Shown here in pieces: positions 10,201 to 21,100 of a DNA stretch of 64,000 bases. Position numbers and translations under genes: made by a program. Numbering within the stretch: position 1 is the stretch's first letter; each line of letters begins with the position of its first letter. The stretch comes from Pelecanus crispus. Lineage: Eukaryota > Chordata > Aves > Pelecaniformes > Pelecanidae. The notes under the pieces are model-generated. The model made no database searches, had not been told where the DNA came from, and saw nothing but the letters and a program-made list of their open reading frames with translations. The stretch spans positions 5,655,501 to 5,719,500 of the forward strand of contig NC_134660.1 in NCBI RefSeq assembly GCF_030463565.1, read 5' to 3'.

Positions 10201-13200
10201 GAGATGAGAACCAGGCGTGGAAAGCAGAGCCCTGCACAGCCCGTCCATGCCTCAGGACCTACCAGCCTCTGCACGCAGCTCTTTCTTGAGGATGGAGACA
10301 ATTGTCCCCTTGGCCAGGACCTGCAGAGGAGGAGATAGGAACAACGAAACTGATGCTGAGCCGGGAAGTGGCACAAGCAGATGAGGGGAGGCTGTGGAGG
10401 ATGCTCAGAGAGAGCCTATTGGAGCCACATCCTGCAGGAGGAATGGAAATGGTGCCCCAAGACCTGGCAGCTCCAGGGCCCATCCCTGAGTTCTGAACCC
10501 AAGAGTAGCTGCCCAGGGCTGTCTGGAAATGCCTTCTGCTGGAGGGGAAAGCTTAACCCCACACCCTGGATAGCCTCATTCTCTTCGCCTGAGCTCTGCC
10601 CTTCATGCAGTCTCCCGTCTCTCCCCAGATGAAGGCTCACCAGGAAGACCACATCCAGGCTCTGCAGCTTGATCCCCATGGGCTTTTCATCAAACAAGTA
10701 ATCCACCCTGAGCTGCTGGGGCTGGCCACAGGGCAGCTTCTTTTCTACCTTGTGGATCTTCAGGAAACTTTTGCTGTCTGAAGGCAAGGGATACAGGTGG
10801 CGAGTGACACTTTCATACTTGATATACTTCTTGCCTGCATGCTCCAAGGCTGGAAGGTCATCCTTGAGCTCACCCTGAGGGGTGGAAATTGAGGCTTTCA
10901 ATGGCAAAGATCAGCCCAGCAGCAGAGCACGGCAGGGGTGGAAAGCCACTCTGCAGATGCAACTGCCACCCGCTTTGCTGTGATATCCCTACAGGAGCAT
11001 GCCAAGAAACACAATCCAGCTGTGCTCAGCACCCAAAAAATAGAGTTGCATGCCATCATGGGGCTTGTCTAAAGGACGCTGAAAGGGGTAGCCAGCAGAT
11101 GGCAAGAGGAGACAGGCATGGCTAAGCAGCGCATGTGGGCAGATGGTAGGAACTGAAAAAGCATCCCATAACTATCTCATCTTGTGCCCAGATGGTGAAG
11201 GTAGAAAGGATCCTGAAATTCAGCAGTGAAGTATGAAAACAGTAAGGCAGAGAGCAGGAATTAGAGGAAGAACTTGCAGAATGCATCGAAAGTGAGAGTA
11301 GCCCCTTTTCCCAGCACAGGAGGGGCAGGAAGTGTGCTGGGGTCTGTAGGGTCCGACAGGCAATCAAGGTATTAAACAGGGCTAATAAACACATGGACCT
11401 CTTTACCATAGGATGCTGTGGGTGCAACAAGACCAAATGGGGTCAAGAGAAGGCTGGAAGATTTTGTGTAAGAAAACCTCTGTGATCTTTACTAAACCCA
11501 GGGTGCCTGAGGGGTGTGGGACACAGGTCACTTACATACAGGGAGACCTTGTCATTCCAACCAGAGGTGTCCAGCTCAAAGGAGGCTCTCCCCAATCCAT
11601 CCATGAGCAGGGTTTTTCTTTGCATTTTTCCTTGAGTGTTAACCATAAGCAGAAACTCCTTCTCCTTCAGGGTGGAGCTGTTCATTCCCTTCAGCAGCAT
11701 CTGCACCAGGAGGGAAGGGGAGACGCCCTGGGCTGGGCTGCAGGCGTGGGGCAGAGGGCAGAGGTGGGATAGCAGGGTTGGGGGTCAGAGGGAGCGGGAT
11801 TGGGTACAGCAGGGTGCAGGGGGAGCCCTGCGGGGTGCAGGGACCCCCCCCATTACCGTCCCAGTGTAGGGAATCCCAGGCTTGTAGAATTCATTGGTGT
11901 TTTCAAAGGTGACCGTGACCATTTCATACACAATCATACAGCTTTTGGCCGCTACACGCCACATCTCTGCGGAGAGGAGGGGGAGATGAGAGAGGCACTC
12001 AGCAATTTGTCCTGGTGATTCCCCCCCCAGGAAAGATGGGTCAGAGAGTCTCAAACACGCAGCGTTACAGATTTGCTCCCTCCTGCTGTCTTTGCAAGTG
12101 GAGCGGTTAGGGACAACTTTGCACAGTGCAAAAACCACACCCGGGCAACAAACACAAAAAATGGTCCTCAGGTGCGACGGGAGCTGTAGTGTGAGCACAC
12201 TCAGCCAAGATCTGCGTGCTACCGAAATACCAAGCTTTACCCCAAAATGCCCCTCTTAATGGCTGCAAGCAAATAGAAGAGGTCACTCACAACTGCACTG
12301 TGCTGAAGTTGTGCTTTTTACTTGACCCTGAGGATGTGTCTAACAAGTCCTTCCAGGCAGATGGTGACTATTTATAATGAGATTCAAAGTCAGAAAGACC
12401 CAATAAGAAAAATAATTACCCTGGTGGCTCCCCAGGCACTAATCAAGCACACTAACTAGTCTCAGGAAGGCAGAGAGTGGGGAAGGAGAGGTGGATGATG
12501 GAGGGATATCTGGGGGTGCGATGTTGGAAGGAGAAGAAACTCCTGATCAGCCTGCAGGACCGCAGGGATTGCTCCAGCAGTCAGGAGTAGAGGAAAAATG
12601 ACACCGAAACAAGTAAGGGCACAGAGAGCAGCTGATGCTTGTGGATGGGAAGGACAGAGACCCTGAGGACACCCGAGCAGAGCAGTTGTGCCATGTGCTC
12701 CACGTGCCACCACCCCAGGACATCACCGGGTGGCTGTGGCATGGCTGTGCTCACCGCCCCCCTCCTCCAGCAGCGACGCGGAGGCATCGAGCCTACTCTC
12801 GTAGTGGGAGCTGGTCAGGTTGAAGGAAGCCACCGGCACCTCGGTGGAGAAGCAGCCGTTCCTCCCTGTCTGAAGGAGAGAGTGACCCGCGTTAGCAGCA
12901 GCCCCGTGGCTGGGCCCTTGAGTGTCACCTGCTGTCATCCTTGGGCTCCCAGCTGCTGCTCGCCCCACTGCTGCTGCCTCCCTCCAACCTGTCCTGCAAC
13001 CCTTGGATCCTGTAAACTTGACCTCCCGGGGCTGGTACTGCGTTCTGCCATGCAGCTGACTGTCCCATTCCTGCCCATCCTGGGCCAAGGACCACCCAAA
13101 GAGTCCCTGCTCGGCTCCTCTGCCCTCTTTGGAATGACTCTGTGTTTGCAGCACTTTCACATGGGAGTTGGATCATTTGGCAATGCCCGAATGATGCACC

Positions 13201-16200
13201 CAGCCATCATCAGCCCAAGCACCTCAAGATGGGGAAACATTTCCAGGACCACCACCCGTGTGCCTTCTCCCCCTCCTGCTGCCCTCACCTGGCCCCTAAA
13301 CTCAGCACAGATGTCTGTAATTCCCTTCAGGAAAATAGCACGTTTGTGGGGCTGACACAGCCTGGCCTCAGCCCTTCCACGGAAAGTTTTCCCAGACGGG
13401 TACCTGTCAGGAGGGAGCAGGAAGGGGAGCGGATGGGGAGGCTGCCGGGGAGCATCACCGCGGGAGCAGCCAGCCTTGCTGCTGGGGCTGCTCTCCGACT
13501 CACCGCCCGCAGACTTCCAGCGGGATCTTCTCGTCCTTCATCGTCACAACATGGGGCAGCCGGATCAGCACGTCAAAGCGGGGTGGCACTGCGGGGGAGA
13601 CCAGCAGGGAGTGGGATCGTGCCCATTTCTTCCTTCGGGAGTGTCTTGCCATCCCATGCGATGGCTCCCAAACACCCCATGTGGAGCCAGCCTTACCATA
13701 GTAATTCACGACGAAGGAGTGGCTCTTCCCCTCTACCCTGATGACATACGTGCCCAGGGCTGGCTCTGCAGCCAGCTGGAAGGACAGGTCCACGATGCCC
13801 TGCCGTGGGCTCACCTCCCGCCACTCCGCCACGTTTTCCTTGCTGGGACCCTGCACACAGGGACATGCGGCATCGCCCTTGCTCATGGGGCTGGAGATGG
13901 GGTGCACGGCGGTGGGTTGACAACCTTAAGGACTCAAGTCGCCCTGTGTGTCCTTGCAAGAAGCAGAGGTTTTACCCTGCCATCATGCTCAGAGTGGCCC
14001 TGAGGGCATCACCTCTCCAGAAGGAAAATTTTCTCCTGGGGGCTGTATTAGCTGAGCTCCAGCCTGGCTACAGCAGCCAGAGCTGGCAGGGCCATGCTCC
14101 AGCCTGGACTGGGAGCTCAGGGGGTTCTCCAGCTTGGGTCAAAGTCTCTGTGGCAATAGCCACTGCCACCTTCATCCGTGTAACCTGTCCCTTAGCAGCA
14201 TCTCCCCAGAGGACCCCCTGACTTGCAGGCAGACAGCAAGCTGACCCTGAGCGGTCTGGAAATGTGGACGAGGAACCCAAGCCCTTCTCCACCCTCCTCC
14301 TAACTTCTCTCAGCACCCGCAGCAGGGATATCCCTGTCCCTGCTCCTTGTCCCCAGCATCGCACACATGCTGGGGCCCTTTGTTCCTCCCGAAGCAGCTG
14401 AGAGGCTGGCACAGGGTGACAACTCACCTGCACGGCCACCAAGGGAAGCTGCAAAAGAAAGAGAGAAGATGCATTTAGCATGATCAAAGCGCAGGGGGCT
14501 GAGCTTGTAGCTGAGCTGGGGCTGAGCCTGTGGGATCTGGCTGGGCCCCTACAGAGCCAGTTGCTGGGCTGGGGGCTCGGCAGGGCTCGGAGCCGCTGTC
14601 ATTGTCCAGCTCCCGCTGCCACCTCCACGTTGCATTGCCTTTTCCGAGCAGTGAAGAGCGAGCAGCAAGGCTGCGCTCTGCAAAGAGCATTAGCTGTGCA
14701 ATTGGGCCTGCCAGCACCATGTAACACCAGGAGTCTAAAACCAGCGGGCATTATAATGGTGCATAAAAGCTACACACGAGAGAAGACAGGCAAAGGGATG
14801 CTGTAAAGGGAATAACTCATCCCCTGTGCCGGTGCCAAAAGCAAGGGGCTGTACGCTGGGCACTCAGGCTGGGAGCACTGGGAAGAGCTGTGTCCCCCTC
14901 ACATCCCATGTACCTTTGGTGTTTGGGGAATTCCCTCCCCGCACCCATCTCCTCCATGCTTGTGGGGACACTGAATGCTGTGCCACTGCTGCCGAGACTG
15001 ATCACCTTGGGCATGTGGGGATCCTATTGCCTCTGCGCCCCACCACGCGCCGACCCCGTCTCACCTTCCTGTTGCTGGGAATGAGGTTTTGATCCAAACG
15101 GACAATTCGAAACTTCACTGGAGAGAGCAAAGGCAGGAGCAGGAGTGAGTGCTAGGGCCTGGAACCTAAACCTGGGGATCCCATCCCAAGTGCCTGCAAG
15201 CTATTCCAGCAGCTCCTGCCCCTCACCAGTTTCTCCAGACTCGTAGATATCCTTGTCTGTCTGCACCAAGGTCGCCAGCTCCAGGACTTTCACCAGTACA
15301 TTCTTCTGCTCAGAGACCTGCAGGGACCCTCCCTGGATGGAGATGTGAACATGCGCAACCTCGTAGGTCTCTGCAGGACGGGTAGAAATCTGCCGCCAGG
15401 GAAACAGCAGAAATGGTTGCAAAGCATTTATGTTGGATGCCAGTGAGACATCACACCTGTCCCCCGTTGTCACCATCCCGCTGCCCCGTGAAGGCACCAG
15501 GGAACCGGTGTGCATGGGAGGATGACGCAGATACAGCCCACAAGGTCTCCATACATGCCTCATGTCGCTCCACTCTTCACCTCACTCATTGGCCATCCAG
15601 GATGGAGCCCATGTCCCCTCCCAGTTCCCCCAGCCCAGGTCTGGCAGTGGGTGGGGGAGGGATGCCCCTTCCAGAGGTCCTCAGCCCCGCCGCGGGGCCG
15701 TGACTCACGTTGAAGTGGGGCCAGTTCAGCTGGAGGATGTCGCTGCCCTGCTCCTCCAGGGTGACGTTGGGGACGCCGTGGCTGCTCGCCATGTGGAGGG
15801 TCACCCGCACGGGCGCATCCAGGTCCATGAGGTGGACGTCCACTTTGCCCGTGTAGGGGTAGTACAGCACGGAGGGGAAGACCACCATGTAGCGGCTGGG
15901 GAAGGGGCACCTCGGTAGTGGAGGAGAGCAGGGACCCCCCACACCAAATCCCAGTGCTCCCCTCCACTCCAGACTCTCAGGTGGAGGGCACTTGGGTTTT
16001 TTTCCAGCCCTGGATGTTCCCTGCAGGGCTATGCCACCCAGCCTTCCCCCAGTCTACCCAGGGAGGCTGGCCAGTGCACACACCAGAGCAGAGTCCCCTT
16101 TGCCTAATCACCCTGGGAAAGAGCCAAGGGGTCCACCTGAGAGGGAAGAAAGGCTCTGCTCACCCACTGACTTTTGTGTGAGGTTTGCACCTACAGCAAA

Positions 16201-16441
16201 GCAGCCCAGAGACACCAACCCCAGGTGCAAAGTCCTCTATGAGAACAACCACCACCCCAAGCATTTCCACCCTGACCAGTGACCACAGTCACGGTATGGA
16301 TTGTCACGCCGCTGAGACCAACCACCATCCCGCCAGACATGGACAGGGAGACACAGAGAGGGCTTACGGCTTTGCAGATGCTCCATCTGTGAGGTATAGG
16401 ATGCAAAGCAGCAGGCAGGGCAGCGCGGCTGCAGACCCCAT
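6741..16441 (-). CDS. Alpha-2-macroglobulin family gene, copy A (N-terminal 903 codons, C-terminal exons missing)
   Basis: Same family as copy B. Twenty-one coding exons from the ATG at 16,441 down to 6,741 join into one continuous open frame of 2,709 nt (903 codons) with correct splice phases throughout, so no lesion is visible in the part present. It covers the signal peptide, MG1-MG6, the bait region and the start of MG7, equivalent to about the first 920 of about 1,474 human A2M residues. After the last exon (ending LLIVQ at a phase-0 donor) I find no PEGLE-type exon, no CGEQ thioester exon, and no CUB or receptor-binding exons before copy B starts 2.6 kb downstream. Alternatives are a truncated duplicate, a collapsed assembly, or splicing into the tail of copy B. 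Coding exons certain; gene completeness unresolved. Confidence 0.88.
7355..8245 (-). CDS. A2M copy A, exons 17-19 (bait region and following MG strand)
   Basis: Exons 8155-8245, 7944-8040 and 7355-7580 (residues about 683-820). The bait lies between GLKTITNAQLGC and the anchor TWLWELVPVG, which corresponds to the FPETWIWDL anchor of A2M. The intervening segment is about 13 residues shorter than in human A2M and is acidic (GGLEEDEQVGVTQDTGMQMD) with a single lysine. It is therefore poor in trypsin-type cleavage sites. Exon 19 gives VTVPDVITEWEAGMFC and LTAFKPFVMELALPY, which are unmistakable. Proteases that cut here would more likely prefer acidic, aromatic or small residues (inference). Confidence 0.88.
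8847..11966 (-). CDS. A2M copy A, exons 10-16 (MG3-MG6)
   Basis: Exons: 11857-11966, 11536-11700, 10641-10874, 10263-10320, 10034-10179, 9580-9729, 8847-9062 (residues about 323-682). Recognisable A2M landmarks in order are FYKPGIPYTGT, ELPCG-like KLPCGQPQQLRVDY, the AKG-type strand LAKGTIVSI, MAKVLGYVVLPDGE, SLCAVYAVDQR and VYNLLP. Potential N-glycosylation sites include NSST, NWSS and NQTA. All donors are GT. Each exon length returns the frame used by the next exon, which a neutral pseudogene of this age would be unlikely to keep. Confidence 0.9.
12755..16441 (-). CDS. A2M copy A, exons 1-9 (signal peptide, MG1-MG3)
   Basis: Exons: 16368-16441, 15709-15895, 15227-15389, 15065-15117, 14428-14448, 13697-13850, 13504-13588, 13289-13403, 12755-12869. 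Residues 1-24 form a signal peptide (MGSAAALPCLLLCILYLTDG). Residues about 90-141 contain LVQTDKDIYESGETG, a drifted form of the family's TDK.YKPGQ signature that is better kept in copy B. The 53-, 21- and 85-bp exons are preserved exactly. Exon 8 is 115 bp against 133 bp in copy B, an in-frame difference of 18 bp within MG3. The exon 9 products TGRNGCFSTEV and TEKNGCFSTEI of the two copies align directly. Confidence 0.9.
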
Positions 16442-17572
16442 GCTTGGAGGACCAGTGGAAGTAAGGCAGTCCCAGAGCCCCCGTGCTGAGTTTTCTTCCT
16501 CTCAAGCTTTCACCTCCCCACCGGCAGCAAGTAAAAGCCAGCAAGGTCTCTGGCTGGGACCCCGCTGTCCACCTAGGACAATGTTTAACCACCAGACCCA
16601 AGCTTTGCTGGGTTCAAGGCTCTGAGCAGCCAAACCACACCCATGGTGGCAGGCACGTGGTGGGACCACTGAGCCAGGTCAGAGCTGACAGACTAAGCTG
16701 CACCTAGGGAACCCTGACAGGAAGGAAGGGAATAAAGGGGCTTTCTGGGAAATTAGATCCTTCATGTGCATGCTGCCCTTGACCATCTCCACGTGACAGT
16801 TCCTGATCCAGTAAGTTGTTACTCATGGGAAAGCTCTTTTCTGTTGCTCATACTTTTGCCTAGTGGTATCTGTCTGGGCAGACGATTGCCACGGTTTTGC
16901 ACAATTTCTTCCATAATGAGCCAGATGCTCCCAAGAGTGGAACAATGCCAAACCAGAGCACTGCAACCTTGTTTGGCCATGGTTTGCACATCTTATTTGA
17001 AGATGGGAGGTGAAGCCTGCCCACCCTGCTCCCAGCACTGGGGACAACCACGCACTCTGTTTCTCCCTTCCCTACTGTCCCCCAGGGTGGCTGGGACAGG
17101 AGCTGCTCAGCTGGGAAGGAGTCAGCAGATGCCCAAATCCCTGCCTGGCTGCAGGGAACAGGCCATGGGAGATGGTAGCTGGTGAGTGGGTCTTGTTGTG
17201 CCACGGTCCGGAGGCCACGGGGAGATCCCTCCTGCTCCAGGTGGGCATAATCCAGGCACCCCTGCCCTCTGAGGGTTTAGGGCTTTAATGGATGCTCTGA
17301 CTGCGCACATACTTCTTGTCCCTAAGGCAGGGAGAGGTCCACTTTGGGGGCAGACCTTGCCCACCCCCAGTGTAACTCTCACCCTGCCACATGCTCCTCA
17401 CACCGTCCAGCATCTCCCCATGGAGAAGCTGTGGCGTCCATTGGGATGCTCAGCATGCAGTGATGCAGGCACCCTGTGTGGCTGTAAGGAGATGGATCCC
17501 GCTCCCCACGCTGCCCTCAGCACCTGAGACACGGGCAGGACATCATGCACACACACCACCAGGTACAGACTG
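16442..17572. other. Intergenic, A2M copy A upstream region to AGPAT 3' end
   Basis: About 300 bp next to copy A resembles the copy B upstream region, including the STAT element. The remaining part up to the AGPAT polyadenylation signal shows no recognisable exon, RNA gene or repeat. Confidence 0.5.
16743..16751 (-). promoter_or_regulatory. STAT3-type acute-phase element upstream of A2M copy A
   Basis: TTCTGGGAA on plus (TTCCCAGAA in gene orientation), 302 bp upstream of the copy A ATG. It is followed by aattagatcc and matches the element in front of copy B in sequence and spacing. A further shared block, gggttcaaggctctga, lies between each element and its gene (near 4375 and 16612), so the promoter was part of the duplicated unit. 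Confidence 0.6.
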
Positions 17573-17578
17573 TTTAAT
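17573..17578 (-). terminator. Candidate polyadenylation signal of the AGPAT gene
   Basis: ATTAAA in gene orientation (tttaat on plus), about 600 bp after the stop codon at 18180-18182. No AATAAA was noticed nearer. Confidence 0.45.
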
Positions 17579-18179
17579 CTTGCACCCTTGTCTCATAGTT
17601 CAGCATCAAGGATGCTCTTCCCACGTGGCAATATCCCCTAGACCTCCTGCTCCCCCCGCAAGCCACACGCTGCGCTCTGGACCCCTCCCCAGAGCTGGCT
17701 GCATGTCAACAGCATTGCCAGCTTGCAGGAACCTCTGGAAGAAGCAACCCAGCAAGCCCACAGGTGAACTCCACTGCGAGTCACATCGTCAGGGGTGGAA
17801 AATGGTGCAGGGAACCCCCAGCCCTGCCTGGCACATCTCTCCCCGCCACCCAGTGCGCAGGCAGGAGCCGCCCAGGCAGAGGGGGCTTGCTACCCAAGGC
17901 CAGACACAGCGCCAGGTCTGGGGGAGACAGGCAATGCCCTGGGGAGGGGATGCACAGTCATAGCAAGGGCTTCTGGGGGCACCTTGCACTGTTTTTGGGG
18001 TGCTGCCTGGTTCCCGTCCTGCACTGCTCTGCTTCCCCTTGCACCAGGGCACTGCCCTGCTCTCACAGGCTGCCGGGGCAGTGGCAGGTCTGGTGGACAC
18101 ATCTGCAAGGGACAAGGGGAAGCATGGCCCAGCCTCTGGCTGTGCCACCTCCCTTACATCCACGAGGGACTCGGTGCCC

Positions 18180-21100
18180 CTAATTGCTGGTCCTGGTTGT
18201 GTCCTCCTCACACTGCGGGCTGCCCACCCCCTTGCGAGCACCGGCCCCAGCGCAGTGCAGGAGCAGAGGCTGCTCAGCACGCTCTTCCCCACAGTGATTT
18301 GCAGACATCTCGGCAAAGACATCAGCCATAGCCTGGCGGACAGTCTCTGTCAGTTCGGGGACATCCTTCGGGCTCAGGCCCTGGGTGTCTACCTTGGGGA
18401 GGATTCGGATGGTGCACGTCCCTGGAGAGAGAAGGGAAAGGCTGGGGATGCTGTTAGACAAACCCACCAAGAACCAGGTCTTCCCACCAGCATCCTCCAC
18501 CCCCAGCTGCCTCCCCACACCGCAACATCCCACAAAGACACCTCCAAGCCCCATGTGCCCCATCCCCACTGCCAGCCCTGCTTCTTGTCCATCATTTACC
18601 AGAGGTGAATTTCTTATCCTTGGAGCTGAAGAAGTCCCAGTACGGGGAGATCACAATGGGGAAAATGGGAACCTGTAGGAGATGGAGGGTCAGGGGTGTC
18701 CTCCATACAGACCCCCTCCCCAGGTGGGACTCCAGCTCCTGCTGTGCCCCAGGCTTCAGCAGGTCCCTGTCCGCTCCCTGGGTCCTGCATAGCAGGGTGC
18801 CTGTCCCTGGGGACTGCAGACCCCAAAAGACCCTCATGTCCCCCACCCCGCTGCCTCAGGGTGCACGCCCACCCCACTCCATCAAGGGCAAGTGGAGGGG
18901 GAGGATTGCCTTACCTGAGCCTGCACGGCCAAGTGGAAAGCCCCGCGCTTGAAGGGCAGCATGGATTTTCCCTGGTTCCTGGTGCCTTCAGGAAAAATCA
19001 ACACTCGGAGCTGCACAGGACAGGGAGAGATGGGAGCACGGACCCTGACCAGAGCACCCTGGGACCTGCTACGTCAGTCCTCCCCGCGCCCCCCCTTGCC
19101 CCATTGGTGTTTGCTCCCCGACTCCCCGCTGCTGCCAGCCCCCCCCTCACATTTTCACGCCGTATGGTCCTGGCCGTCTGGGAGATGACATCGATTGCTG
19201 CTTCTCTTTTGTGGCGGTCGATGAAGATGATGCCACTGAGCCAGCAGGCCCACCCCACGGTGCCCATGTACATGAGCTCCTTCTTGGCGATGGGCACACA
19301 GCGGTCAGGAATGACCTCCACCATGCCTAGAGGATGGATGGGAGAGAAAAGGATCCATCCCTGCCCAATGGCACCCAGAACCAACCAGCCCTGTGGCTGC
19401 AGTGGCCTGCTATCATCTCCCATTGTCCCAACCCTCTCTCTGCAGCACGCCCATAGCTCTGAGCTCCTGTCCCACCAGCTCTTCTGGCCTATGCCTACCA
19501 CACTGCCCTGTAGAAATCCTGGTGCTGGCCTCGCTGGGACCCCCCCAGGGTGAGCCTGCTCCACCCCTGCAGCACCCCAAAGTCTGCCCTTGCAGTGATG
19601 AGCCCCCCCTCCCCCTTGCACATACCCATGAGGTCAAGGGAAGCTTGGTGGTTGCAAACTATCACATAGGGCTCCTTGATGTTCAGATGCTCAGAGCCCC
19701 ACACCTGCATCTTGATGCCATAGAGGTGTTTGAGGGGCAGGATTGCAGCACGCAGGAGCCTAGGGCAGAGGAACACACGTGGGGAGCAGATCGACACAGA
19801 GCAGGGCTGCTTGATTTTTTCCAGCCCTTCACAATCGCTCAGGGAGCAAGGTGCAAGATGGGCCAGGCTAGATCTGGCCTACATGAGCAAATAGTGTGTC
19901 CCAAGGCGGATCTGTGTTCAGTCTCAGTGATGCCTTGCTTTTCTAAGCACATTTGTAGCCTGCACAGCTCAGAGCTAACCTTGTAACCATCCCCAAGGTG
20001 AGACCAGCTGCTGTCTCAGTAGTAGAAAGCCTGCATTGGAGCTGCTGATGAAGAAGAGCAGCCAGCACAAACTGGTGGGAGGGGAAAAAAAAAAAAAAAG
20101 AAAAAACAGGCTTTTTGATCTCCAGGGATGATGGGAAAGTAAGAAGAGAAGGGATGGGATGTCTGCCTGCAGCCAAAGTGCAAATCATCACATCCCAGTG
20201 AGGGCAACTGCCTCTGGCCAGGTGAGCCTCACCCTGAGGCTCCCCCATGTGCACAGCTGGATCTGTGTGTGCAGGTTGGAAACCCAGACACCAGGCTCAC
20301 AGCCTGCGCTGCAGATACATAAAGCCAGAGGAGCTGGATTGCAGCTGAGATGTGCTGAGCTGTAGATGGATAAGATCAGATGCAGAGGAACAGACATGAG
20401 AAAGACGGGTTGACAGAGATGCAGATGTCTCCAGGGACTGTCCCTGCAGAGCAGCCAAAGGGCAGTGCTGCAGGCACCAAGATTTGTGCTGCAGGTGGAG
20501 GAGGAAGAGAGCAGGGAAGGGAAAACCAACTTGGCTTCATTCATTAGAGGAAAGCACAAAGAATAGCTTCACGGGACCTGCAGTGTCGGGAAGAGATGGA
20601 GGTTTCATCTGTGCAGATCAAAGGGGGAACAAGGAAGAGTAGTGTCACCATCCAGGGAGGGTTGGACAGAAAGGGTAACATTAGGATGGCACTGCTCATG
20701 ACGGGTGACGCTCAGTATGAGAATAACAAGAGGAATGGAGGGAGGATGGAGCAATGGGGATTGCAGCACCCACAGTGGAGATAAAAAGCTGGTACGCTTT
20801 CAGTATTGAAATGGGGCACTTTCCAACCCACGGCATGAGAAGCACCTGTGCCAGGGTCCATGCATCTGGCAGTGACTGGTCCCAGGGAGACTGCAGGGGA
20901 CAGAGCAGGCGACAGGGTAGGGGACAGGGCTGACACCAAGAGCTCAGCACCAGGTAGGGATGAGAAGAAGTTTGGGAGGAGAGTAGAGGCAGGCACAGAG
21001 GGGGAAGGAGACATGATGCTTAGAGGGTCTGTTGTATCAGAAGACCACCCATCCTTTGGGAGACGCAGGCTCAGAGATCCCTGTGTCTGCAGAGAAGCAA

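Noticed and set aside
12639-13355. 238-codon open frame (plus)
   Set aside because: Antisense to A2M copy A exons 8 and 9. Shadow frame.
18696-19553. 285-codon open frame on the plus strand
   Set aside because: It is antisense to AGPAT exons 3-5, whose minus-strand frames carry all the catalytic motifs. A shadow frame in GC-rich coding DNA.
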